Shown one piece after another: positions 1 to 8,297 of a DNA stretch of 64,000 bases (its first letter is position 1; each line of letters starts with the position of its first letter). The stretch lies in the NCBI GenBank assembly GCA_963666535.1, contig OY762913.1, positions 1,426,001 to 1,490,000 on the forward strand, written 5' to 3'. The notes under the pieces are model-generated. The model made no database searches, was not told the DNA's origin, and worked only from the letters and a program-made list of their open reading frames with translations. Both the position numbers and the translations under genes were made by a program. This stretch comes from G963666535 sp963666535 (GTDB taxonomy: Bacteria > Bacillota > Clostridia > Oscillospirales > Oscillospiraceae).

Positions 1-261
1 TGTTTTTGATTTGGCACTGCATTTGGCACGTTGCTTGTTTTGGTAATTCAATCGTAGGAGTTTATCTTTTCGTGGAGCATAGCATTAAGCATACAAACCC
101 CGAATTCGTTTTTGTTCGCGGGCTATTTGGTTGCGTGTTATATTGTGAAACTGAAAAACCTAAATTCTCATTGAACCATTTTATTCGGAATTTCAACCGC
201 CTAATTCGTAATACAGAAAAACCAACAGTCTAATACCGTATTGGCACATCTTTGTAATAAT

Positions 262-1371
262 TTATAAAAACTGTTCTATAACAGAAGCCCTAGCTTTCAT
301 TTGCGTATTAAAGTCGAAAACTTCTTTAAATTTTTTCTGACCGCGTACCGACATCCGGTATAGTTCATCAGGGTTATGATAGTATTCCAAAATACTTTCG
401 GCGATTTCATCAGCATGCGGTTCAATAATATAAATTTCCTTCTCCTGCTCGAAGTGCTCATTCATATTGAGCAGGTCGGTACAGAAAACCCCAACACCGT
501 GTAACCCTGCATCGATGCAACAGCCTGTCGGGAAGCCGTCAAAGCTTTTGCCAGGTATGAGGATAAAAGGTTTGTTCGGTGAAACGATAATATCCATTTT
601 TGAATAGAAAACATCTAAGAATCTTTTATCTTTCTGACCATAGAATATAATTCTGTTACCCAGTTCACTGGTGTCAATTTCAATTTCATCCGGTTCAAAG
701 TTACCTACAACATGAAAACGGATATTGTCTGCAGCTTTAGACAATTTTTTATAGGTCTCGATAAAAATCGGAAACCCTTTATCGGTGCCCTTTGACATAT
801 ATTTATGAGCCACAAAACAGATATCGAACGTGTATTTGTCTTTTTTGTAGAATTGTTTCTGGATGGTTGGATGGAAATACTCGGGGTGAGTTACCATTCC
901 ATAGATATAGGCAACTTTATCCGGTGTGACGAAACCCCGATTCACTATATAATCGTAGGTTAATCTCTGCGTGACAATCACTTTCCTGAATAAAGGAGAG
1001 TTCAGAACCTTTTTCAGGCAGTCATCGATCTTTTCGTCATCGAACCAAAACCCTCCGCCTGGATATAATTCAAAGACAAATGGTGTATTATTCAGTTCAT
1101 AGGCGAAGTTAAAGTGGTTAGCGTTACTCAGAAAAACAGTGTAATACAAATCATAGGATTTCCCGGTCCAATCAAACATATCGAAGGACTTGACTCTATC
1201 TTGAAACTGGGGATACGTTGCGGCATATTCCGGATAATGGTTGTCATACCGGTGAACATATGCTTCGCAGTTCGGAAACTTGTCAAAATAGTAGTTAAAT
1301 TCGGCTATTCTAAAGCCAGTAGTTAGATTTGGAAAAAAATCATCCAGAATGGCAAGTTTTTTGTCGGACAT
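262..1371 (-). CDS. glycosyltransferase, GT4/group 1-like
   Basis: Probable cytoplasmic glycosyltransferase that moves a sugar from a nucleotide donor to a cell-surface glycan. About 369 residues. The second half has the layout of a GT-B C-terminal donor domain: a strand-rich segment with ICFVAHKYMSKGTDKG, then VVGNFEPDE, IIFYGQKD, and a late acidic region before the final helix typical of group-1 enzymes. The start is placed at the ATG at 1371 because the reading frame upstream only offers TTG. It follows the GT2 gene by about 40 bases on the same strand, so the two are probably co-transcribed. Acceptor and donor cannot be told from sequence. Confidence 0.7.
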   Translation of the reverse strand: MSDKKLAILDDFFPNLTTGFRIAEFNYYFDKFPNCEAYVHRYDNHYPEYAATYPQFQDRVKSFDMFDWTGKSYDLYYTVFLSNANHFNFAYELNNTPFVFELYPGGGFWFDDEKIDDCLKKVLNSPLFRKVIVTQRLTYDYIVNRGFVTPDKVAYIYGMVTHPEYFHPTIQKQFYKKDKYTFDICFVAHKYMSKGTDKGFPIFIETYKKLSKAADNIRFHVVGNFEPDEIEIDTSELGNRIIFYGQKDKRFLDVFYSKMDIIVSPNKPFILIPGKSFDGFPTGCCIDAGLHGVGVFCTDLLNMNEHFEQEKEIYIIEPHADEIAESILEYYHNPDELYRMSVRGQKKFKEVFDFNTQMKARASVIEQFL

Positions 1372-1413
1372 ATTCAACTTGCCTAGCCTTTCCCACGTAA
1401 GCGTTTATTCATA

Positions 1414-2313
1414 TTAGTTGGAATTATTAGCGTAATAGTCGAAATTCTCCTGAGCCCATTCTTTATGGTAAAGATGATTGTTGTAGGATTCGGGGTCATG
1501 AATTGATGCACAATAAACTGTTCGCTTACCTTCGCTGAGCTCTTTGAAACATTCGTAATATTTCCAACCATGAGTTAATACAAAGGATTCATTTTTATGC
1601 TTGCTGCGCCAAATATCAAAACATGAGGGGGGGGGATTATTTTTACACCACTGTCTGGCTTCACAGGTCTCGCAGGGGATTGACTGAGTCATATCAATGG
1701 GAATATCAATGGCATACCCTGCTTTAAACGGTGTATATTTATTAATTCTCAATGACAGTTCCGCATCACCGTACCCATTTTCCTCACTCCAATAACCAAT
1801 AAGGTCAATCATTTCCGGTCTTAAAACTTGGCATTGCCCGGGCACAAAATCCAAGACATTTCCAACCTCCGTATGAGTTAACTCAAGGTAATTTACGCCG
1901 TCTTTTTGATGAAGTGCAACCTGTGGATAATACACTGGATATGGGGGGGTTCTTGATAATCCGAGAAGTCCAACTTCCGGAAACGTCTCAAAGATTTTCA
2001 TAAAACGGCTTATCCAATCTGGGATATAGAAATTGACGTCGCTTTCGAGGACAATAAAGTATTGATCTGGTTTTCGACGCGCTAGATTGTAATTCAGCGG
2101 ATAGATAGGACCGTAATTCATATCAAACCGCGTTTTAGACTTAATTCGACTATCGGTCAGGCTTTGAATATAATCCCAGGTTCCATCCTGCGAATTATTG
2201 TCGATAATATGCAGCTCAAAATCATCTGTCGTATTATTTAAAAGCGCATTTAAATTTCTTGCTGTCAGCCCGAGTCTGTGAAAAGTGGAATAGCTAATAA
2301 ACGGTGGATTCAT
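1414..2313 (-). CDS. glycosyltransferase family 2 (GT-A fold)
   Basis: A 299-residue GT-A glycosyltransferase. The N-terminal part shows the family features: a FELHIIDNNSQDGTW segment for nucleotide-sugar binding and a VLESDVNFYIPDW stretch equivalent to the DXD metal site. A Cys-rich insert with CETCEARQWC lies near residues 215-230. The ribosome site AGAGAGGAAGGA precedes the ATG. The gene is first in a two-gene unit with the downstream GT4 enzyme. A run of nine C on the coding strand (1627-1635) and one of seven C (1943-1949) lie inside the frame; such tracts can slip and switch the gene off and on. Confidence 0.75.
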   Translation of the reverse strand: MNPPFISYSTFHRLGLTARNLNALLNNTTDDFELHIIDNNSQDGTWDYIQSLTDSRIKSKTRFDMNYGPIYPLNYNLARRKPDQYFIVLESDVNFYIPDWISRFMKIFETFPEVGLLGLSRTPPYPVYYPQVALHQKDGVNYLELTHTEVGNVLDFVPGQCQVLRPEMIDLIGYWSEENGYGDAELSLRINKYTPFKAGYAIDIPIDMTQSIPCETCEARQWCKNNPPPSCFDIWRSKHKNESFVLTHGWKYYECFKELSEGKRTVYCASIHDPESYNNHLYHKEWAQENFDYYANNSN

Positions 2314-2682
2314 ATTATCCTTCCTCTCTAATTATTTCAAACTCATTTTATTATATTTATATTCTTACAAATTGTTACAATGCTTACATGAGTCAAAACC
2401 ACCCATGATAGTCATTTCAATCTTGAGAATGCGGTTGTTGGGGATGGCTACCCGGTGGGAATAGAGGCGAAACCCAGTAAGTTCTGGTCAATATCTGGTT
2501 ATATGCAATTTTAGCAGCACCAAAACTTTCCACAGAATTTACGGGACAACACTGGCACCGGGAGGAAAAACTTTTTTCGTAAGGGTTGCCATTTGCCCAA
2601 CGCAGTCAATCTGATGGAGGGAACGAACACCATGTTTCTCGGTTTTGCGTTTTTTCACCCTGAAAGTTAGGAGAAATTATCT
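2314..2682. other. intergenic stretch, nothing recognised
   Basis: About 370 bases between the divergent glycosyltransferase unit and the plus-strand gene at 2781. I see no convincing gene, RNA or terminator. It must hold the promoters of both flanking units. Confidence 0.4.
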
Positions 2683-2780
2683 ATGCCGTCATTAGAAGAG
2701 ATTGAAAAAATGGATATTAATCAGGTCGTAAAAATTTATGATGAAAAGGATAAACATACTGCTAAAGGAGAACGCCAAGA

Positions 2781-3509
2781 ATGCAAAACAAATATGCAGG
2801 AGATGCGGGGGACTTTGGAAAAATTGGTATATTGCGCAGTCTCTCTTCTAGCAATCTCAGAGTCGGGGTCAATTGGTATCTTGTCTTCGATGAGGTACAT
2901 AATGATGACGGGAAGCATACAGGTTATCTTCGTGATCCAAAGTTTGTAGGTTGCGATGACGCATTGCTCGGAAAGCTTGGTTGCATGGTTTACGGCAATC
3001 AGCGGAGCATGTCTGCGATAGAAAATATGGACCTCATTGCAAATGCTACCTATTACAATGAAGAATTGCTGCCTCCTCAAACAGGCGGCAGTGCATTCAG
3101 GTATCAGTGGCATGGAAACGCCTTAAAAAAGCTTGAAGATACAGATATAGTTTTTCTCGATCCTGATAACGGATTATTACCCAGAAGTGTCGCTCAAGGT
3201 AGCAGCAAAAGCATCAAATATGTTCTTGAGGAAGAAGTTATCGACTATTATTTGGCTGGGCATAGCGTAATTTTCTATAATCATCGTTGCCGGCTAGATG
3301 AGAAAACCTATCTTAATCGGTTCCAAACATTTTTCCATTGCGAGAGTTTATGTAACGCTCGTTCCTTCGGAGTCAAATATGTGCGTGGGACAACTAGAGA
3401 TTATTTCTTTCTCGTGCATTCCAAGCATTTAGAACAGGCGAAAAAAGCAATCGAACATATGTTAAGCAGTAATTGGAATCAGCATTTTATAAGCCTTCCG
3501 TTTGACTAA
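2781..3509 (+). CDS. conserved hypothetical protein starting MQNKYAGDAGDFGK
   Basis: A 242-residue protein of unknown function. The N-terminus MQNKYAGDAGDFGKIGILR is a pattern I associate with a widespread, uncharacterised bacterial family. The middle holds DTDIVFLDPDNGLLP, reminiscent of the DPD/DPPY-type acidic loop of Rossmann methyltransferases and of three-Cys-motif partner proteins, but no SAM-binding glycine loop is clear. The start is supported by an AAAGGAG ribosome site about ten bases upstream. It lies alone between glycosyltransferases and a decayed mobile region, so an accessory (defence or mobile) role is possible but unproven. Confidence 0.65.
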   Translation: MQNKYAGDAGDFGKIGILRSLSSSNLRVGVNWYLVFDEVHNDDGKHTGYLRDPKFVGCDDALLGKLGCMVYGNQRSMSAIENMDLIANATYYNEELLPPQTGGSAFRYQWHGNALKKLEDTDIVFLDPDNGLLPRSVAQGSSKSIKYVLEEEVIDYYLAGHSVIFYNHRCRLDEKTYLNRFQTFFHCESLCNARSFGVKYVRGTTRDYFFLVHSKHLEQAKKAIEHMLSSNWNQHFISLPFD

Positions 3510-3642
3510 TATGAATTACGCGTTATGAGACAATTATGAGCACACTAAGCAACAAAGAACGCCGTTTGAGCTGCGCAGTTTGTTTATGACATACATAAGC
3601 TATAAAATTTGACTATTTATAAGACGGTGAAGGAATGTATAA

Positions 3643-3795
3643 ATGGCTAAAGCGATGGGCTCATGGAGCCGAATGAGAAAATACCTCGAAAACGAAATGC
3701 TTGCTAACACATTAAGCGGACGAATAAGATATTCTTGTACTACCTTTGTTGGAATGGATGGAGGTGGTGACCTGCCCCCCAAATCCGACCACTAA
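3643..3795 (+). pseudogene. SF0329-family protein, cut by the IS element
   Basis: The reading frame from the ATG at 3643 (AAGGA site nine bases upstream) gives MAKAMGSWSRMRKYLENEML followed by a GRIRYSCTTFVGMDGG segment. This matches the N-terminal half of small SF0329-type proteins common in clostridial mobile elements. At codon 41 the frame runs straight into the left end of the IS element (3768) and stops inside it at 3793-3795. The normal C-terminal half (after the GMDG motif) is missing, and it is not found at the right junction of the IS. Confidence 0.7.
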
Positions 3796-3800
3796 GAATG

Positions 3801-4641
3801 TTAGTATTCACCTGAGATTTTAAGGGCGTATTCTTCTGGGGTCAAGTTGCCAAGAGATGAGTGAGGCCTGAGTTTGTTGTATTCCAGCCGCCATTCTTCA
3901 ATAATGCTCTTTGCTTCTGACAAACGTGCAAACCAGTTTTGATTAAGGCATTCATCTCTAAACTTGCCATTGAAACTTTCAATATATCCGTTTTGCGTTG
4001 GGCAGCCAGAATCGGTAAAGATATGTTCCACTCCGTGATCGTGCCCCCAAGCATTCATAGCGTTACCTGTGAACTCAGAACCGTTGTCAGTCAGGATCTC
4101 TTTGGGTAATCCGCGAAATAGGGCTACTCTGTTAAGCACGGAGGCTACTTTCCTCCCGGTGATGGAGCAATCCACCTCCAGAGCAAGGCATTGCCTTGTG
4201 GCCTCATCTATCAATGTCATAATTCGGATGTGCCCACCGTACCGGGTGCGGTCACAGACAAAGTCCATCGACCAGCGGGAATTGAACTCCGGACATGCCC
4301 GATCGGGCATGCCGCGCTTTTCGTATTTTTTCTTCTTGTTCCGTCGCTTCAAGGCTAAACCTGCCTCTTTAATAGAGCCGATAGGTTCGTTTGTGGTTGA
4401 TATGTATCTCTTCACGCTGGAGCATAATATGCAATCGCCGATAGCCGAACCGTTTCCACCGAGCAGCCAGCGCAGTCAGTCGAGCCGTGATTGCGGCATC
4501 TTGGCTTTTGTCACTCGGATTGTATCTCTTGCTGCTTCTGCATATGTTGATAAGCCTGCACGCGCGGCGCTCGCTGAGAAGGCACTGTTCCTGTATCTCA
4601 CATGCAATCTTGCGCTTCTCGGCAGGCTTTAGGCGTTTTTT
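3801..4641 (-). pseudogene. IS3 transposase OrfB (integrase core), frameshifted
   Basis: Catalytic part of the IS3 transposase. The downstream piece (3801-4415) holds the rve domain with the DDE residues in SMDFVCDR, ILTDNGSEF and NGYIESFNG, ending PHSSLGNLTPEEYA as usual. Upstream the same protein continues in another frame (LKPAEKRKIACEIQEQ, then FGYRRLHIMLQREEIHINHK). One extra T in CTCTATTAAAGAG near 4370-4385 puts a stop after RLY and breaks the join to KEAGLALKRR. The protein would normally be made by -1 slippage from orfA at AAAAAAC. Confidence 0.8.
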
Positions 4642-4892
4642 GAGAGTACGTCCTTTAGAATATGGTTGTCCAACGTGAGGTCAGCTACAAGCTCCTTGAG
4701 ACGTCTGTTTTCTTCCTCGAGCTGCTTCAATCATTTTGCCTCATTTACTTCCATTCCGCCGTACTTGCTTTTCCAGCGATAGAAAGTCTGCTCTGTGATG
4801 TTGTACTCGCGGACAATATCCGCTGCCCGTTTACCTCCGGCATGTTCCTTGAGAAGCTTGATGATCTGTTCTTCTGTAAATCGCTGCTTCAT
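4629..4892 (-). pseudogene. IS3 transposase OrfA (helix-turn-helix), premature stop
   Basis: Small HTH protein that binds the IS ends. From the ATG at 4892 (GGAG eight bases upstream) it reads MKQRFTEEQIIKLLKEHAGG with the HTH in ADIVREYNITEQTFYRWKSKY. A TGA at 4731-4733 stands where the family has an Arg codon (CGA to TGA is one transition). After it the frame continues with the leucine-zipper part KQLEEENRRLKELVADLTLD and ends at a TAA at 4629, just after the slip site. One nonsense mutation therefore separates the HTH from the zipper. Confidence 0.75.
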
Positions 4893-4961
4893 GTCAATCA
4901 CTCCATTTTTCATAGTCTAGCATATTGTGACTAACATTCCTATTGACGAAGTTTTTCGGGT

Positions 4962-5548
4962 TCAGGTCAGCCGTTTGGCGTCGGGAATATGCTTCACCTG
5001 TTCCCATTTGCCGACTACCTGTGCCTGTTGCTCCAACTGCTCCGGGGTAAGCCGGAATTGATCAGAATTGCCGGATGCGACCCGGAGCTCGTAATCGGCC
5101 ATCTGCTTTTCCGTCAGCGGCGCGTGATACAGAAGATAGCCCCACGCCTGAAACCGCCCGTTTTCCACGCTCTCGCGCCGATCGAAATTGACGATTTCGG
5201 CGGGGCCGTTCTCTGTTTTGGGAAACGTGCCGATGTCCACGGGCCGCTGCGTGGAATAATATTTGTAGACTTCCGGCGCGGGACACGCTGCTTTTTCGGA
5301 ACCGCCGGAGTCCTTTTGATACTCGGTAATGCGAGCGTCAAAGTCCTTTGCCGCCGAATCGGCGTTTTGGGTATAGTGGCCCCAATAATAATCGCGCCCG
5401 CGCCCTCGTTTTCGGTAAACTGCCATGTGACAAAGGGCTGGGGTGCGTTCGGACTTTCGGCAAAGGAAAAGCCCCGATCGTTCTCAAACAGAACTGATTT
5501 TTTTATCTCGTAGCCATGTACTTTCTCCGTGGATGGAATATTGCTCAT
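4962..5548 (-). pseudogene. clostridial integrative-element protein, frameshifted and 3'-truncated
   Basis: The first part reads MSNIPSTEKVHGYEIKKSVL and FVTWQFTENEG. The second part, in another frame, reads GRGRDYYWGHYTQNADSAAKDFDAR and continues to the IS end. Joined in the GC-rich GAGGGCGCGGGCGCG stretch near 5400 they form one protein that I recognise as a common hypothetical of clostridial conjugative elements (no function known). A one-base indel there explains the split. The last codons (RLT, then TGA) lie in the IS right end, so the C-terminus has been replaced or cut. It sits with the DUF4366 and DUF4315 genes, as in intact elements. Confidence 0.65.
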
Positions 5549-5672
5549 TTTTGCCTCCGTTTCATATGGGAAAATGTCACGCTATTACCCACAATTTCAG
5601 GGAGATAAGGGATTTATACCATTTCCCCCGAAACCGGGGTCGGGAAGCGGCATCAATACAGGCTTTTTCCGG

Positions 5673-6266
5673 CTAATTTCGTGACACTTTATCCCTGCTG
5701 TTTTGTCTGTGCCGCCGCTGGCGTCTGCGATCTGCTTCGCGCTTTCCCTTCATACGGCAAGCCTTCGAGCAATACGCCCGATTTGTGACCGGGATATATG
5801 CCGTCCCGCAGACGGGGCAGATCTTTGGGGTGACTGTACCGGCGCTGTCCATCAGTTTGGCTTCCAAGGCGGAATCCAGTGGAAGGACGGCGTTTTGAAA
5901 ATACCTGCAATACGCGCCCGTCCAGCATTTGCCGAGCATGTAACATGAGCATTCCAGCGGCAGACAGCCGTATTCCTAATCGTAGTTGGCGCACATGCCC
6001 ATCGCCTGCCTGCGGATGCTCGCGCGCTCGTCGCGGGTCAGTTCGCGGAAAACAGTCTCCATATGTTTCACTTCGGACCAACTTGGCCCGAAGTCGCCTC
6101 CCTCCGCGAAAGAAGTAATTTCCGGTAACAGATGCCGACGCAAGGCGCACCGTTCCAATACTCGCAGCTCCGGCAAGGGGAACCGACCGGGGGTTACGAA
6201 CAGTCCCCGGCAGGGCCGGGGAACCTGTTTCATCATCCGTTCAAAGGGGCTGTCGGTGAAGTTCAT
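5673..6266 (-). pseudogene. cysteine-rich VLP-type mobile-element protein, multiply broken
   Basis: N-terminus MNFTDSPFERMMKQVPRP is followed, one frame over, by GSPCRSCEYWNGAPCVGICY and RKLLLSRREATSGQVGPK. The original frame then resumes with RELTRDERASIRRQAMGMCANYD. A TAG at 5976-5978 follows directly, where intact relatives have a Ser codon, and the frame goes on EYGCLPLECSCYMLGKCWTG and ends with a zinc-ribbon-like CPVCGTAYIPVTNRAYCSKAC. The conserved cysteines identify a Cys-rich VLP protein of clostridial integrative elements. Frame jumps plus an amber codon make it non-functional. Its ATG overlaps the stop of the upstream DUF4366 gene. Confidence 0.7.
6070..6094. repeat. palindromic element copy 1 (TCGGGCCAA type)
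   Basis: Near-perfect palindrome around CTTCGGACCA-ACTTGGCCCGAAG inside the broken Cys-rich gene. The same element recurs at 7032-7056. Read through, it adds the residues TSGQVGPK before a stop, so it may be an insertion in that gene. Confidence 0.6.
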
Positions 6267-7000
6267 ACTTCACCGCCCCCGCCGCTTTCGCTGTTGCCGT
6301 CCCCGTTTTCGCTCTCGGGCAGCTCGTCGGATCCCAAATCTTCCGCGTCGTTGGAGCCGTTTTCGTCGGCGTAATCGAAATCGTCTTCACTCTCGGCCCG
6401 CTGATGCTTCGGACGGTAAATTTTGAAATAGTATCCGGCCCCGCCGCCGATCACCACGACCGCCAGCACAAGCAGGAGCGTTCCCATATTGCTGCTCTGC
6501 GGTGCGGAGGGAGATTTCGCGGAGGTTTCCGTCACGGTTTGCGACGCGGTGCCGGATGTCGTTGTCTGCGCGGAACCGGAAGAAGTACCTGCGGCAGTCG
6601 CGCTTTCGCTTGCGGTCGTGCCGGAAGAACCACCGGATTTTTCAGCCAGCGCCAACAGGTCTTTTTCCGTCACGGCGTTGAGAAAATACACGTTATCGCC
6701 ATCCCGCTGCCGGTCAATGACAAGGTAAAACACGTTTTTGTCCGGGGTTGTGATCGTGTAAAATTCCTTGCCGTCCTTGTCGGTGGCGGTGTTGACCACC
6801 GTACCGGTTCCGGCAGGCGTAAAGACGGTGGACGCGCTGGAAGTGCCGGACGTAGAGGACAAAGCGGAAGCCGACGGCGAGCTTGACGATGATGTCGAGC
6901 CTGCCGACTTATCCGTTTCTGCGGCATAGGCTACGGTGGTAAAGGAGCACATCAGCACGAGGGCGGCGCAGAGCGCCGCCAGCTTATGAAATTTCTTCAT
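6263..7000 (-). CDS. DUF4366-type membrane-anchored mobile-element protein
   Basis: Secreted, single-pass protein of 245 residues found in clostridial conjugative elements. It has a signal peptide at residues 1-27 (KLAALCAALVLMCSFTTVAYA). A Ser/Thr/Ala-rich linker follows, then the DUF4366 core near 65-120 (FYTITTPDKNVFYLVIDRQ, VYFLNAVTEKDL). After another low-complexity linker come a transmembrane helix near 175-195 (TLLLVLAVVVIGGGAGYYF) and an acidic, Gly-rich tail. It is downstream of DUF4315 and upstream of the Cys-rich gene (ATGA overlap), the standard order in Tn1549-like elements. The frame is intact although its neighbours are not. Its role in conjugation is unknown. Confidence 0.8.
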   Translation of the reverse strand: MKKFHKLAALCAALVLMCSFTTVAYAAETDKSAGSTSSSSSPSASALSSTSGTSSASTVFTPAGTGTVVNTATDKDGKEFYTITTPDKNVFYLVIDRQRDGDNVYFLNAVTEKDLLALAEKSGGSSGTTASESATAAGTSSGSAQTTTSGTASQTVTETSAKSPSAPQSSNMGTLLLVLAVVVIGGGAGYYFKIYRPKHQRAESEDDFDYADENGSNDAEDLGSDELPESENGDGNSESGGGGEV

Positions 7001-7031
7001 TCTTTGTCATCCCCCTTGTCGGTATCGGTTG

Positions 7032-7056
7032 ACCTCGGGCCAAGTTGGCCCGAAGT
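7032..7056. repeat. palindromic element copy 2 (TCGGGCCAA type)
   Basis: ACCTCGGGCC-AAGTTGGCCCGAAGT, an inverted repeat with arms of ten to twelve bases, lies between the DUF4315 stop and the DUF4366 start. It is nearly identical to 6070-6094. It could be an RNA hairpin or a protein-binding palindrome. Confidence 0.6.
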
Positions 7057-7071
7057 GAGAAGCGCCCCGTT

Positions 7072-7266
7072 TTACTCACGGAGCGCTTTTATGACAGCCG
7101 GAAGGTCGTCCAGCGGAATGTTCGTACCGCGCACGGCCTCCACGATTTCCGTATTTTCAAGCTCGGTTTTCTGCTTTTCCAGTTCCCGCAATCGGGCCTG
7201 AAATTCATTGATTTTTTCCTTGGTTTTGTCAATGCCCTTGTTGACGCGCTCAATTTTATCGTTCAA
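7072..7266 (-). CDS. DUF4315 family small coiled-coil protein
   Basis: A 64-residue, highly charged protein. Residues 1-45 are one coiled-coil (KIERVNKGIDKTKEKINEFQ continuing to LRELEKQKTELENTEI), followed by a short tail LDDLPAVIKALRE. This fits the DUF4315 family that accompanies DUF4366 in clostridial conjugative elements. The GGAGG site just upstream supports the start. It is the first recognisable gene of the residual element module that runs 7.3 to 5.0 kb on the minus strand. Function unknown; length is normal for the family. Confidence 0.75.
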   Translation of the reverse strand: MNDKIERVNKGIDKTKEKINEFQARLRELEKQKTELENTEIVEAVRGTNIPLDDLPAVIKALRE

Positions 7267-7284
7267 AAGGATCCTCCGTTTCTG

Positions 7285-7599
7285 TTATGGCAGTCTGCCG
7301 TAACTGTAAAAATGACTTTTCCAGTAGGTTGTCGTTATATTTGAGTAAGGAGTAACAATCAGGAGGTGCTTTTTATGGATGATAAGAACGGATTTACAAT
7401 TAATAAGCGCGACAGAGTACTGCGGGCTTGGCAGCTCTTTTTTCAAAATATGCTGAAGAGGAAGCTCTTCACGCTTCAAAGCTGCTTCAACTTCTTCGCG
7501 AATTTGATGTTCAGGCAGGGTAGCGGTATAAACAAACGCATCGAACAATTCCTTAGACAAGACATTTGGACGGACTTTCCTGTAGTTTAGCGGTGACAA
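7285..7599 (-). CDS. unrecognised ORF at the mobile-element boundary
   Basis: A 104-codon frame with no family I recognise. Residues 15-55 (LSKELFDAFVYTATLPEHQIREEVEAALKREELPL, shown here as a region rather than a motif) look like a real amphipathic-helix protein. The second half is basic and aromatic and looks non-coding, as if a gene end had been replaced. It sits between the DUF4315 gene and a bidirectional terminator, so it may be a truncated remnant at the right edge of the mobile region. Confidence 0.3.
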   Translation of the reverse strand: MSPLNYRKVRPNVLSKELFDAFVYTATLPEHQIREEVEAALKREELPLQHILKKELPSPQYSVALINCKSVLIIHKKHLLIVTPYSNITTTYWKSHFYSYGRLP

Positions 7600-7618
7600 C
7601 GAATTTAAATCAAATACA

Positions 7619-7658
7619 AAAACCGAACCTCTCTCCGATTGGGAAAAGGTTCGGTTTT
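7619..7658. terminator. bidirectional intrinsic terminator
   Basis: Perfect 12-bp stem AAAACCGAACCT / AGGTTCGGTTTT with A and T tracts on both sides. It separates the mobile-element remnant from the molybdenum hydroxylase operon. Confidence 0.8.
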
Positions 7659-7811
7659 GTTGATTTGGTTGAGAAGAAAAGGATTAAATAATCAAACGTG
7701 CAGATGGGTATTGTAAACCGACATGAAAAATGTTCAAATCGGCATCTCATACGAACGGCATGCGGGATAAGCACCTTGATACTTAATGATTTTTCCAGTT
7801 TCCAATTACGT

Positions 7812-8297
7812 TCACCTCTGACCATTTGATAATTCGTACATTACGTGAACGGCCCGGCGGATTTCCTGATAGCTGGTACAGCGGCATAGATTGGATTGCA
7901 GCCATTCTTCAATCACGCACTCTTCCGGCATGACCGGATTTTGGGTTATCATTGCATGGCAGACCATCAAGAAACCCGAAGTACAGTAGCCGCATTGAAA
8001 AGCATCCGAGTCAACAAACGCTTTTTGGATCGGAGCCATACCGTTCAGCCCCTCCACGGTCAAAATCACATGTCCTTCCGCCTCTACCGCCAGCATCAGG
8101 CAGGATTTCATTGGCCAGCCGTCCACAATTACCGTACATGCTCCACAGTCCCCGTTCAGGCAGCCGGGCTTTGCCGCTGTCAATCCAAGTTGTTCCCTGA
8201 GCACGTCGAGCAGCAAATCCGAAGGACGCACGATGACTTCATGTATTTCACCATTTATCTGGAGTGTTATTACGACTTTCCCTTCATATCGCACCAT
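7812..8297 (-). CDS. molybdenum hydroxylase [2Fe-2S] subunit (XdhC/CoxS-type small subunit)
   Basis: Electron-transfer subunit of a xanthine-dehydrogenase-type enzyme, about 161 residues. It has the two cluster motifs of the family. The plant-type [2Fe-2S] site is CLNGDCGACTVIVDG with a later CLML. The C-terminal helical-domain cluster is CGYCTSGFLMVCHA plus LCRCTSYQEI. The start at 8297 is chosen for its GGAGG site nine bases upstream; it overlaps the end of the FAD-subunit gene by 14 bases, a sign of translational coupling. It passes electrons from the Mo centre to FAD in the cytoplasm. Last gene of the operon. Confidence 0.85.
   Translation of the reverse strand: MVRYEGKVVITLQINGEIHEVIVRPSDLLLDVLREQLGLTAAKPGCLNGDCGACTVIVDGWPMKSCLMLAVEAEGHVILTVEGLNGMAPIQKAFVDSDAFQCGYCTSGFLMVCHAMITQNPVMPEECVIEEWLQSNLCRCTSYQEIRRAVHVMYELSNGQR

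Larger units (their letters stand above)
3768..4969 (-). mobile_element. degenerate IS3-family insertion sequence
   Basis: The 1.2 kb element is bounded by imperfect inverted repeats that start TGACCTG: left end TGACCTGCCCCCCAAA at 3768 and right end, read on the minus strand from 4969, TGACCTGAACCCGAAAA. A further shared block, GAATGTTAGT, lies about 30 bases inside each end. It carries orfA and orfB in the usual overlapping order with an A6C slip site between them (4635-4641). Both frames are damaged, so it cannot move by itself. The bases flanking the two ends (GGTGG and GCCGT) show no target-site duplication. This suggests a deletion or recombination after insertion. Confidence 0.85.

Noticed and set aside
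6..233. 75-codon ORF at the left edge
   Set aside because: No ribosome site or family; convergent spacer sequence after the glycosyltransferase stop.
3600..3782. 60-codon minus-strand ORF
   Set aside because: Overlaps the plus-strand SF0329-type frame, which has recognisable residues and a ribosome site.
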